Shown here: positions 6,510 through 12,365 of the stretch, in pieces | How the letters are laid out: every line of letters begins with the position of its first letter | Position numbering within the stretch: the stretch's first letter is position 1 | Source of the DNA: CAZPMO01 sp964587515 | GTDB taxonomy: Bacteria > Pseudomonadota > Alphaproteobacteria > MPNO01 | NCBI GenBank assembly: GCA_964587515.1 | Contig: CAZPMO010000117.1 | Coordinates: forward strand, 1 to 15,561 | Direction of reading: 5' to 3' | Length of the DNA stretch: 15,561 nucleotides | Notes under the pieces: generated by a model | What the model saw: the letters and a program-made list of their open reading frames with translations, nothing else | The model's database searches: none | What the model was told of the DNA's origin: nothing | Program-made: the position numbers and the translations under genes

Positions 6510-7610
6510 ATGGGACCAAACATTATACGGCTCGTTGTCGTCGCGCTTGTGCTCACGCCGCTCACCGCCGCCGCCGAGACGTCCGTGCCGGTGCTCGAGC
6601 GTAAGCTGCGCGAGCGGGACAAGGTGATCTCCGAGTTGCTGGATCGCGTCGAGGTTCTCGAACGGCGCATCGGCGTGCCGCGCCGCGCCAAGGCCCAAAC
6701 AGAAACAGACGTCCCAAAACCAGCGCGGAAAAATGCGCCGGGCGCGGTCGTGGTGAAGGAGGAAGACGCGGAACGGGCGCTGGAGCGGTCGCTGACCCGT
6801 GAGGGCGCGGTGCTGCTGCCGTCGGGAGTTCTCGAGGCTGAACCCGGCCTTACCTATGCCCGGCAGGAAGATTCCGTACCCAGTTTCATCACCTCCGGCG
6901 GCCTGGTTTTCCTCGGCGAGACAGAGCGCAATTCCGACCGGCTGACCGCCGATCTGGCCGTGCGCCTGGGCCTGCCCTGGGATACGCAGCTGGAAGTGGG
7001 TCTTCCCTATCGCTGGCGACAGGTCGAGACCGTCTCCAATGTCGGCTTTGCATCGACCGGCGCGTCCACGCAAAGGGGCATGGGCGTTGGCGACCTGCGC
7101 GTGGGGCTGGCGAAAACGCTGCTGCGCGAAGGGCTGTGGTCCCCCGACCTTGTCGGGCGGCTCACCTGGGACAGCGATACCGGCCGCGCGAGCCATGACG
7201 GTGTTTCTCTCGGCGGCGGCGTCCACCAGCTTCGCGGCTCGCTGTCCGCGATCAAGCGGCAGGACCCGGTCGCCTTCGTCGGCGGGCTGTCCCTGGAACA
7301 TTCGTTCGAGGCGAACAACGTGCAGGCCGGCCCCACGGCCAGCGCAAGTTTCGGCGGTTATGTCGCGCTGAGCCCGGAGACGTCGTTACGCCTTGTCCTG
7401 TCAGGCGCCTACCGGTTCGAAACCGAACTATCGGGGAGCCGGGTCGAGGGCAGCGACCAGACCATCGGCACGTTCATTATCGGCGGCTCCACCCTGCTGG
7501 CCACGGGCACCTTGTTGAATCTGGCGGTCGGCATCGGCCTGACCGAGGACGCCAGCGATTTCTCACTGTCGCTGTCGTTGCCCATCCGGTTCGGCGGACG
7601 CCTGTTCTGA
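6510..7610 (+). CDS. Outer-membrane beta-barrel protein with N-terminal coiled coil (FapF-like pore)
   Basis: This 366-residue protein starts at an ATG seven bases after GGAGGT (6497-6502). Residues 1-22 are a signal peptide ending in TAAA. Residues 26-54 form a perfect heptad coiled coil, with V26, L29, L33, R36, I40, L43, V47, L50 and I54 at alternating 3/4 spacing, followed by a basic, Pro/Lys-rich linker to about residue 75. The rest (about 85-366) alternates hydrophobic and polar residues in short strands with Gly/Asp turns. It ends in IRFGGRLF, with the C-terminal aromatic residue used by the BAM machinery. Signal peptide, trimer-type coiled coil, linker and barrel are the architecture of FapF, the trimeric pore that exports Fap amyloid subunits. 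A general phenol-degradation/MetA-type porin would be the alternative. Its place 27 bases behind the C39 peptidase favours FapF. Confidence 0.8.
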   Translation: MGPNIIRLVVVALVLTPLTAAAETSVPVLERKLRERDKVISELLDRVEVLERRIGVPRRAKAQTETDVPKPARKNAPGAVVVKEEDAERALERSLTREGAVLLPSGVLEAEPGLTYARQEDSVPSFITSGGLVFLGETERNSDRLTADLAVRLGLPWDTQLEVGLPYRWRQVETVSNVGFASTGASTQRGMGVGDLRVGLAKTLLREGLWSPDLVGRLTWDSDTGRASHDGVSLGGGVHQLRGSLSAIKRQDPVAFVGGLSLEHSFEANNVQAGPTASASFGGYVALSPETSLRLVLSGAYRFETELSGSRVEGSDQTIGTFIIGGSTLLATGTLLNLAVGIGLTEDASDFSLSLSLPIRFGGRLF

Positions 7611-7688
7611 CCGGGGCGCGGCCCGGCGGTTGACTGGTGCCGTCGCCTCGGGTGCAATTGGGGAAACACAATAAACGGGAGTTCCCCC

Positions 7689-8489
7689 ATGACCCGGGTT
7701 TTGACGCCGGAACAGGTCGCGCGGTTCGACACCGATGGTTATGTCTTCCCCGTCGATTGCCTCTCGCGCGGCGAGGCGGCTGATTACCGCGCCCGCTTCG
7801 ACGCCTATGAGCGCGAATCCGGCGCGTCGGCGCGCAGTCAGTTGCGGGTGAAGGCGCATCTCGGCTTTCCTTGGCTGACCGAGCTGGTGCGGGATGCGCG
7901 CATCCTGGGCGCGGTCGAGGATGTGATCGGCCCCGATATCCTGCTTTATCTTTCCACGTTGTGGTTCAAGGGACCCGAGGACGGCAACTTCGTCTCGTGG
8001 CATCAGGATTCGGTCTATTACGGGCTGGAGCCCCATGACGAGGTCACCGTGTGGCTGGCCTTTACCGAGGCGACGGTGGAGAACGGTTGCGTCCGGGTGC
8101 TTGGCGGCACCCATCGCGGCCCCGACCTGCACCATGTGGAGACCCGCGATCCGGCGAACCTGCTGTCGCGCGGCCAGACCATCGAAAATGTCGACGAGAC
8201 CGGCGCTGTGGATATGATCCTGTCGCCGGGACAGTTCTCCATGCATCACGAACGGCTGGTGCACGGCTCCAACCCCAACCGGTCGACCGATCGGCGCATG
8301 GGCATGTCGATGATCTTCGTGCCGGCGCATGTGCGGTGCGCGCTGGGCCGGCGCCCGGCGATGCTGGTCCAGGGCGAGGACCGGTTCGGCCACTGGGACG
8401 CCGATCCCGAACCCCGTTTCGACCTCGACCCGGTGTGCCTCGATCACATCGCGTACTGCACCAACGGCTATAGGGGCGAGGGCGGGTAG
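7689..8489 (+). CDS. Phytanoyl-CoA dioxygenase (PhyH)-family Fe(II)/2-oxoglutarate oxygenase
   Basis: This 266-residue cytoplasmic non-heme iron oxygenase would couple decarboxylation of 2-oxoglutarate to hydroxylation of an unknown substrate. The 2-His-1-carboxylate iron site is visible as H105-x-D107 in SWHQDSVYYG and distal His192 in RLVHGSNPN. The following basic NRSTDRR segment is placed to bind the 2-oxoglutarate carboxylate. The N-terminal LTPEQVARFDTDGYVFP block is typical of the PhyH family, and the length is normal. Members act on many substrates (phytanoyl-CoA, ectoine, quorum signals, natural products), and nothing here selects one. A GGGAG ribosome site lies six bases before the ATG. 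A 78-base gap separates it from the beta-barrel gene, and it converges on the aldolase-family gene. Confidence 0.92.
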   Translation: MTRVLTPEQVARFDTDGYVFPVDCLSRGEAADYRARFDAYERESGASARSQLRVKAHLGFPWLTELVRDARILGAVEDVIGPDILLYLSTLWFKGPEDGNFVSWHQDSVYYGLEPHDEVTVWLAFTEATVENGCVRVLGGTHRGPDLHHVETRDPANLLSRGQTIENVDETGAVDMILSPGQFSMHHERLVHGSNPNRSTDRRMGMSMIFVPAHVRCALGRRPAMLVQGEDRFGHWDADPEPRFDLDPVCLDHIAYCTNGYRGEGG

Positions 8490-8528
8490 GGGTGCGGGCC
8501 GGCGGCGGGCGACGTAAGTCGATAAACC

Positions 8529-9245
8529 CTATTGCCCCGCCATGCCGGCGCGGACGCGGAAATATTCCCAGGCGCGGGCGACCGACATCTCGTTCATGAA
8601 GGTCTGGTGGCACAGCTCGACCTCGCCCGGCGACAGATAGGTGACCTCGCCCATGCGCATGGCGTTGGCCTGGAGCTTCGCATTGACCTGCAGATAGACC
8701 GAGGTCATCACCGATTCCTGCACCGACCGGCCGGAAACCGCGCAGCCGTGGCCGCGCATCAGCACCACCTGGCGGTCGCCGAGGCAGTTGGCGAGGTCGC
8801 GGCCCTGTTCCATGTTGACCACCAGCAGATTGGTGTCGCCGAATTTCTCTCTTATGTCCCACACCGGCAGCTCGGTGCCGATGGCGGCCCCCACATGGGC
8901 CATCGGGCGCAGCGGCACCCCGGTGACGGTGAACGGGATCACCTCGTGGGAATGGTTGTGCACCGCCGACATCACTTCCGGCCGCTGTTCGAAGATGGCG
9001 CCGTGGATATGGCGCTCGGCATAGCCATGACGGCCGCGATCGTCGACCGGCTCGCCGTCGAGGCGGAATTCCATGATGTCGTCGAGCGTCACCAGCTCGG
9101 GGCTGCGCGAGCACGACATCAGATAGCGTTCCGGGTCGTCGGGGTGGCGGATGGCCACATGGCCGAAGGCGTCGACCACGCCTTCGCGGGCGAGGATGCG
9201 GTTGGCGACGACCACGTCGCGCATCGCGTTGATGAGATTATCCAT
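8529..9245 (-). CDS. Class II aldolase/adducin-family metal enzyme
   Basis: This 238-residue protein belongs to the family of L-fuculose-phosphate aldolase, ribulose-phosphate epimerase and aromatic hydroxy-acid decarboxylases. The divalent-metal ligands are visible as His96 and His98 in VHNHSHE and His166 in MRGHGCAV. Glu77 in GYAERHIHG stands at the catalytic acid/base position. The N-terminal NRILAREGVVDAFGHVAIRHP block is diagnostic. The long PMAHVGAAIG and NLLVVNMEQGRDLA features resemble the non-sugar branch, which includes decarboxylases of dihydroxyphthalate and HCOMODA types, more than sugar-phosphate aldolases. A catabolic decarboxylase or aldolase is therefore likely and the substrate is open. 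An AGGGAG ribosome site precedes the ATG by eight bases. The gene is divergent from the serine protease gene and convergent with the PhyH gene. Confidence 0.9.
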   Translation of the reverse strand: MDNLINAMRDVVVANRILAREGVVDAFGHVAIRHPDDPERYLMSCSRSPELVTLDDIMEFRLDGEPVDDRGRHGYAERHIHGAIFEQRPEVMSAVHNHSHEVIPFTVTGVPLRPMAHVGAAIGTELPVWDIREKFGDTNLLVVNMEQGRDLANCLGDRQVVLMRGHGCAVSGRSVQESVMTSVYLQVNAKLQANAMRMGEVTYLSPGEVELCHQTFMNEMSVARAWEYFRVRAGMAGQ

Positions 9246-9332
9246 TCTTAGCGCTCCCTGTGTCTTATTGACTTGAAGCGTTTTAGCACGTCGCCCGCTC
9301 GGCCGTTAACCGGTGATTGTGGGTGGTTCTTT
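9246..9332. promoter_or_regulatory. Divergent intergenic region, aldolase-family and exported protease genes
   Basis: This 87-base gap must hold the promoters of two divergent genes. A forward TTGACT at 9268-9273 could be a -35 box, but no convincing -10 lies at the right distance. I see no clear operator. Confidence 0.3.
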
Positions 9333-10238
9333 ATGGTGGGCGCCATGAACCCGGGACCCGCAATCCTCGCCCTGGCGACGATCCTGGCCGCCGCCGCCGC
9401 GCCGTTCGCCCTGGCCGCCCCGGCGGCGGCCGCCGACATCAATTGTCTCGATGTGGATCGCGGCCTGGTCTCGCGCATGCCGGCCGCCTGGTGCAAGGGC
9501 CGGATCATCGGCGCCGAGGAGGCCGCCGCCATCGAGGCGGCGCGCATCGAGCGCATCCGCCGCCAGATCGACGGCAAGCCGCGCGGCCCGGTGCCCGGCA
9601 AGCGCCCCATCGGCAGCGGCTCGGGTTTCTTCGTGGGCGCGGCGGGCGAACTGGTGACCAACCATCACGTGATAAAGCGCTGCGCCGCGGTCTCGGTGAC
9701 GCCGGCGACGGGCGAAGCGGTGCTCGCCGATGTGATCGGCATCGACAAGAAAGCCGACCTCGCGCTGCTGCGGGCGCGCGAACCCGGCCCTGCCATGGCC
9801 GTGTTCGACGCGCCGGCCTCGTACGCCAAGGGGGATCCCATCCTTATCATCGGCTATCCGCTGCACGGCCGCGTCGCGATCCGACCGATCTCGACCGCCG
9901 GTCACGTGTTGGGGTCCGGCGATCACGAAGCCTTCGGGCGCATCGGCATCCGCCTGAAAGCCGATGTGCGGCGCGGCAACTCGGGCGGCCCGGCGCTCGA
10001 CCGCTTCGGGCGGGTGATCGCCGTCGTCACCGCGAAAATCAACACCCCGGCCGTCTATCGCCGCACCGGCAAGTTGGTGCGCCATGTGGGCATCGCGATC
10101 GAGGGCGCCACGGTGCGGCGTTTCCTGGACCGATTCGCGGTGAAATTCCGCACCGGCCGGGGCGGTCCCGAATTCGATCCGAAGACCCTCCTCGCCCGCG
10201 CCGAGCGCTTCATCGCCCGGGTGCGCTGCTGGGGATAG
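9333..10238 (+). CDS. Exported trypsin-like serine protease (S1C/Trypsin_2 type), no PDZ domain
   Basis: This protein of about 301 residues has a signal peptide (hydrophobic, Ala-rich, ending near APAAAAD at residue 35) and a HtrA-like protease domain. The triad is His112 in TNHHVIKRC, Asp142 in KKADLALL and Ser217 in RRGNSGGPAL. The GSGFFVGAAGELVTNHHV lead-in is typical of DegP-like cores, but no PDZ domain follows, because only about 70 residues remain after GNSGGP. Cysteines near residues 43 and 53 (INCLDV, AWCKGR) may pair in the periplasm. Its target is unknown. The start is uncertain: ATG 9333 has GGGTGG six bases upstream, ATG 9345 is also possible, and a TTG at 9273 is unlikely because it places charged residues before the signal peptide. 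The gene converges on the CMD-fold gene six bases beyond its stop. Confidence 0.87.
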   Translation: MVGAMNPGPAILALATILAAAAAPFALAAPAAAADINCLDVDRGLVSRMPAAWCKGRIIGAEEAAAIEAARIERIRRQIDGKPRGPVPGKRPIGSGSGFFVGAAGELVTNHHVIKRCAAVSVTPATGEAVLADVIGIDKKADLALLRAREPGPAMAVFDAPASYAKGDPILIIGYPLHGRVAIRPISTAGHVLGSGDHEAFGRIGIRLKADVRRGNSGGPALDRFGRVIAVVTAKINTPAVYRRTGKLVRHVGIAIEGATVRRFLDRFAVKFRTGRGGPEFDPKTLLARAERFIARVRCWG

Positions 10239-10244
10239 GGGGCT

Positions 10245-10790
10245 TCACGGGATCAGGGTTACCGGGAACTCGGCGCGCGGCTCCACCTCGAAGACGTTTA
10301 CGGTCTGCGACACCGCCGTGTAAAAGCCGACCGAGGCGACCAGGTCGAGCAACCGGTTGAAACCGAGTTGCGCGATGGCCTTTTCGAACGAGGCATCGGA
10401 AAGCGAACCGGTATCGGCAAGCTCGAGCGCGGCGTCATGGACCGCCCGGTCGTCGGCGTCGTCGAGGACCGGCGTCTTGCGCTCATTCACGGCATCGACG
10501 ATGTCTTGCGAAATGCCGGCCTTCAGCGCGTCGCGGCCCTGCGCGCCCCAGGCATAGGCGCCGTTCCAGCGCCGCACCGCGACAATCGCCGCGAGCTGGC
10601 GCAGCCGGGGCTCGAGATGGTTGGCGCGCAGATAATCGCCCAGCTCCTGGTTCAGTCTGAACAGCTCGGGCACCCGTATGTAGATGCCGTTGGGCCCACC
10701 CAGCCGCCCGCCGCGCGCCGCAACCTCGTCATAGACTTGGCGCTGCGCCTCGTTCATGTCTTCCCGTTTCAGCGGATCGATTCTCGCCAT
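10245..10790 (-). CDS. AhpD/carboxymuconolactone-decarboxylase-fold protein with altered active-site residues
   Basis: This 181-residue all-helical protein belongs to the CMD family. The helix LRQLAAIVAVRRWNGAYAWGAQGRDALKAGIS occupies the position of the usual active-site block, and the family tail (LLDLVASVGFYTAVSQTVNVFEVE) is intact. In many uncharacterised relatives this block reads YEWxxHxxxAxxAG. Here Ala replaces the Glu and Gln replaces the His, and the CxxC of true AhpD peroxidases is absent. The protein may bind substrate rather than catalyse, or use other residues. A GGAGA ribosome site lies a few bases before the ATG. The stop lies just beyond the stop of the serine protease gene on the opposite strand. 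Its function is unknown. Neighbouring catabolic enzymes suggest ring-cleavage-type metabolism, weakly. Confidence 0.85.
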   Translation of the reverse strand: MARIDPLKREDMNEAQRQVYDEVAARGGRLGGPNGIYIRVPELFRLNQELGDYLRANHLEPRLRQLAAIVAVRRWNGAYAWGAQGRDALKAGISQDIVDAVNERKTPVLDDADDRAVHDAALELADTGSLSDASFEKAIAQLGFNRLLDLVASVGFYTAVSQTVNVFEVEPRAEFPVTLIP

Positions 10791-10823
10791 TATCAGGTCT
10801 CCGTGCTAGCGGCCCGGTCCGAA

Positions 10824-10845
10824 GGACGGGGTTTCCGCCCCGTCC
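10824..10845. repeat. GC-rich hairpin between divergent genes
   Basis: GGACGGGG and CCCCGTCC form an 8-bp perfect stem with a six-base loop. It lies between the CMD-fold gene (minus) and the AT-rich protease gene (plus), at the point where composition changes. No T run follows, so it is not an ordinary terminator. It may be a dispersed palindromic repeat or a leftover junction. Confidence 0.4.
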
Positions 10846-10869
10846 GGAATCCAAGACGGATTTCATGGG

Positions 10870-11730
10870 GTGTGCGTGCGGCTATCGTCTGAAGGCCAAC
10901 GTCATATCGGATTTTATGTTTCCCGAGAATGCAAATTGTTGTTGCGCGACCACTTCAATTCAACTAATTCCTTCGCTCCAGATATGCCTGTAGAGTACGT
11001 TGAGGTTGACGAGATACGATTTGCGGCCAACGGTGCCTCCACCCCTTGCGTTGGTGGAAGCAGCATCGGAAATGTGAATGGCCAGCTTTCGGGAACTCTC
11101 GGCGCTTGGTTGCGGGAACAAATTTCTGGAAATATTCTCGGCATTTCCAATGAGCACGTTTTGACCGAAAATGGCACCCATCATATCCCTAGTGAAGTCA
11201 TTCACCCGGGTAAAGGTGACAGCAGTCCCTCGACTACTAAGGTTATTGGCGAAGTCGTGGGAAGTGTTCCTTTGGAGCTGTACGATCGGAATAATTTGGC
11301 GCAATCACTGAACGACGTGGATTTCGCTTGGTGCAAACCTTTGGCTGATGTGGGCGTTGATCACACGATAGCGCCGCTTGGAATTACACCAACAAAGAAA
11401 GTCGATCTTGTCCCTGCGCTTAGCGGCGGAGTGACGGCAATTCCGGTTAGTCTAAATGGTAAAACGTCTGGTCATACGCATGGAAAAATTATGGGATTGG
11501 CCCCGTTGAAAATCGTAAAAGACAATCAGGGAAATAAATTCGCATTCCAGGATCAATTCGAAATTCGGTTCGACTCGATTGGCCAGGGAGATAGCGGTGC
11601 GTTGTTGTTGTCGCATATTGGTGACAACGCTGTAGGTTTGTTCCACTCAATTTCTTTCTCAGACCCAATTCTCGGATTTGCGACTCCATGGTCTAAGCTC
11701 GAGGATGCGTCGAATTTGTCTTTCTTTTAG
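10870..11730 (+). CDS. Cytoplasmic trypsin-like serine protease, AT-rich and probably acquired
   Basis: This protein of up to 286 residues has a chymotrypsin-fold triad: His96 in GISNEHVLTENG, Asp151 in LNDVDFAWCK and Ser242 in GQGDSGALLL. The GTLGAWLR...NILGISNEHV and GDSGAL blocks resemble a broad bacterial family of trypsin-like proteins with a short N-terminal beta-rich module, here residues 10-55 (HIGFYVSREC...MPVEYVEVDEIRF). No signal peptide or membrane segment is seen, so it probably acts inside the cell, unlike the HtrA-like protease at 9333. The gene and its partner are visibly AT-rich with different codon use. The start is uncertain: GTG 10870 keeps the whole N-terminal module, GTG 10876 is similar, and the first in-frame ATG is at 10984. 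Similar proteases occur in bacterial conflict and defence neighbourhoods, but this assignment is inference. Confidence 0.78.
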   Translation: MCVRLSSEGQRHIGFYVSRECKLLLRDHFNSTNSFAPDMPVEYVEVDEIRFAANGASTPCVGGSSIGNVNGQLSGTLGAWLREQISGNILGISNEHVLTENGTHHIPSEVIHPGKGDSSPSTTKVIGEVVGSVPLELYDRNNLAQSLNDVDFAWCKPLADVGVDHTIAPLGITPTKKVDLVPALSGGVTAIPVSLNGKTSGHTHGKIMGLAPLKIVKDNQGNKFAFQDQFEIRFDSIGQGDSGALLLSHIGDNAVGLFHSISFSDPILGFATPWSKLEDASNLSFF

Positions 11731-11750
11731 GACAGGAACAAAATAAAAAA

Positions 11751-11807
11751 TTTCTTGAATACTAACGATAAAAAGGTGGGCTGTTGGTCGTATCAGAATT
11801 CAAGAAA
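11751..11807. repeat. 10-bp inverted repeat upstream of the 99-residue gene
   Basis: TTTCTTGAAT (11751-11760) and ATTCAAGAAA (11798-11807) are perfect inverted copies separated by 37 bases, in the AT-rich gap after the protease stop. Each arm is followed by a similar TACTAACG or TATTAACG. This could be an operator pair or a recombination scar. No regulator is adjacent. Confidence 0.4.
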
Positions 11808-11827
11808 GTATTAACGCTTTCGGTGGT

Positions 11828-12127
11828 ATGATTGATCGGAATTTTTGGAAACGATCGGTGGCATTGATGGGGCGAAATGGGCTCACCATTCACAAGGCAG
11901 CAAAGCGTCTTGGGTTAGAGCTATGTGCCAAGTTTCCTGAGGATATTATCGGCGTAACTGTGATTGCGGGCGACACTGATCACACCCTTCAAATGGCTGT
12001 TGACATAGATGCTGGCGCTAGTCATGAGGTCTTTAAGGCAGTGCCGGAAACATATGAAGGGTACAGCGTTAAGGCCCGCACCAACACCTTTCCTAGGTTC
12101 GCTGCCACTCGGGCGCCACTTCGATAA
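11828..12127 (+). CDS. 99-residue protein of unknown function, partner of the AT-rich protease
   Basis: This small, basic-ended protein follows the AT-rich protease after 97 bases on the same strand and shares its composition, so both probably arrived together. Residues 1-30 (FWKRSVALMGRNGLTIHKAAKRL) look helical. Residues 37-80 (PEDIIGVTVIAGDTDHTLQMAVD...VPETYEGYSVKAR) look like an alternating strand-helix-strand unit that ends in a PxxYEGYxVxxR phrase. The same phrase type appears in the short N-terminal module of trypsin-like proteases related to its neighbour. It has no signal peptide or known catalytic motif. The frame is open back to 11759, so an upstream non-ATG start (for example ATT 11798) is possible, and no good ribosome site precedes ATG 11828. 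Confidence that this is a real gene is moderate. Confidence 0.6.
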   Translation: MIDRNFWKRSVALMGRNGLTIHKAAKRLGLELCAKFPEDIIGVTVIAGDTDHTLQMAVDIDAGASHEVFKAVPETYEGYSVKARTNTFPRFAATRAPLR

Positions 12128-12151
12128 TTTAAAAAAAGGGTGAAACACCCT
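12128..12151 (-). terminator. Intrinsic terminator downstream of tRNA-Thr
   Basis: On the minus strand AGGGTG and CACCCT form a 6-bp stem with a TTT loop, followed by seven T residues (A run at 12131-12137 on the plus strand). It lies about 50 bases after the tRNA 3' end and would end tRNA transcription. It also separates the tRNA from the convergent 99-residue gene. Confidence 0.75.
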
Positions 12152-12161
12152 CCGGGGGATA

Positions 12162-12200
12162 TTTCGCGACTTACGCGGCCTTCGGCCACGGTTCGCGAAA
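12162..12200. repeat. Imperfect long stem-loop just 3' of the tRNA
   Basis: Outer arms TTTCGCGA (12162-12169) and TCGCGAAA (12193-12200) enclose an inner GGCC-TTC-GGCC hairpin with two extra pairs around one mismatch. It begins three bases after the encoded CCA of tRNA-Thr and may guide 3' processing or be a palindromic repeat. Confidence 0.4.
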
Positions 12201-12202
12201 AA

Positions 12203-12278
12203 TGGTGCCGCCTGGGTGACTCGAACACCCGACCCCCGCATTACGAATGCGATGCTCTACCAGCTGAGCTAAGGCGGC
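12203..12278 (-). tRNA. tRNA-Thr (anticodon CGT)
   Basis: The 76-base minus-strand gene folds as a standard cloverleaf. The acceptor arm GCCGCCT pairs with AGGCGGC, with discriminator A and an encoded CCA. The D arm contains GCTC...GAGC with AGCTGGTA. The anticodon stem TCGCA/TGCGG holds the loop TTCGTAA, giving anticodon CGT, which reads the Thr codon ACG. The T arm has GGGTGTTCGAGTCACCC with the invariant TTCGA. It lies 87 bases after hemY on the same strand and is followed by an intrinsic terminator. Its 3' side faces the AT-rich protease pair, the usual side for integrated elements. No copy of the 3' end and no integrase was found in the window. Confidence 0.97.
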
Positions 12279-12365
12279 GTTGGCGCTATATGGGTCCGGG
12301 AACCCTGAAAACTACGTTAACGCGGGAGAGGCTTAGCGCCGTGTGACGGCGGCGTCAATGTTGCG

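Noticed and set aside
7611..7626. Possible terminator after the barrel gene (CCGGG...CCCGG)
   Set aside because: A 5-bp stem with no T run is common by chance in GC-rich DNA.
8062..9114. Long minus-strand open frame across the PhyH and aldolase-family genes
   Set aside because: It is a high-GC shadow frame, very rich in Arg, Pro and Ala, overlapping two genes with clear motifs in other frames.
12203..12278. Attachment-site duplication at tRNA-Thr
   Set aside because: I looked for a copy of the tRNA 3' end near 10800-10900 and elsewhere in the AT-rich module and found none. No integrase gene is present in the window.
12285..12311. tRNA-Thr promoter on the minus strand (TATAGC with TTTTCA)
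   Set aside because: Spacing is only 15 bases and both boxes are poor matches. The tRNA could also be transcribed from the hemY operon.
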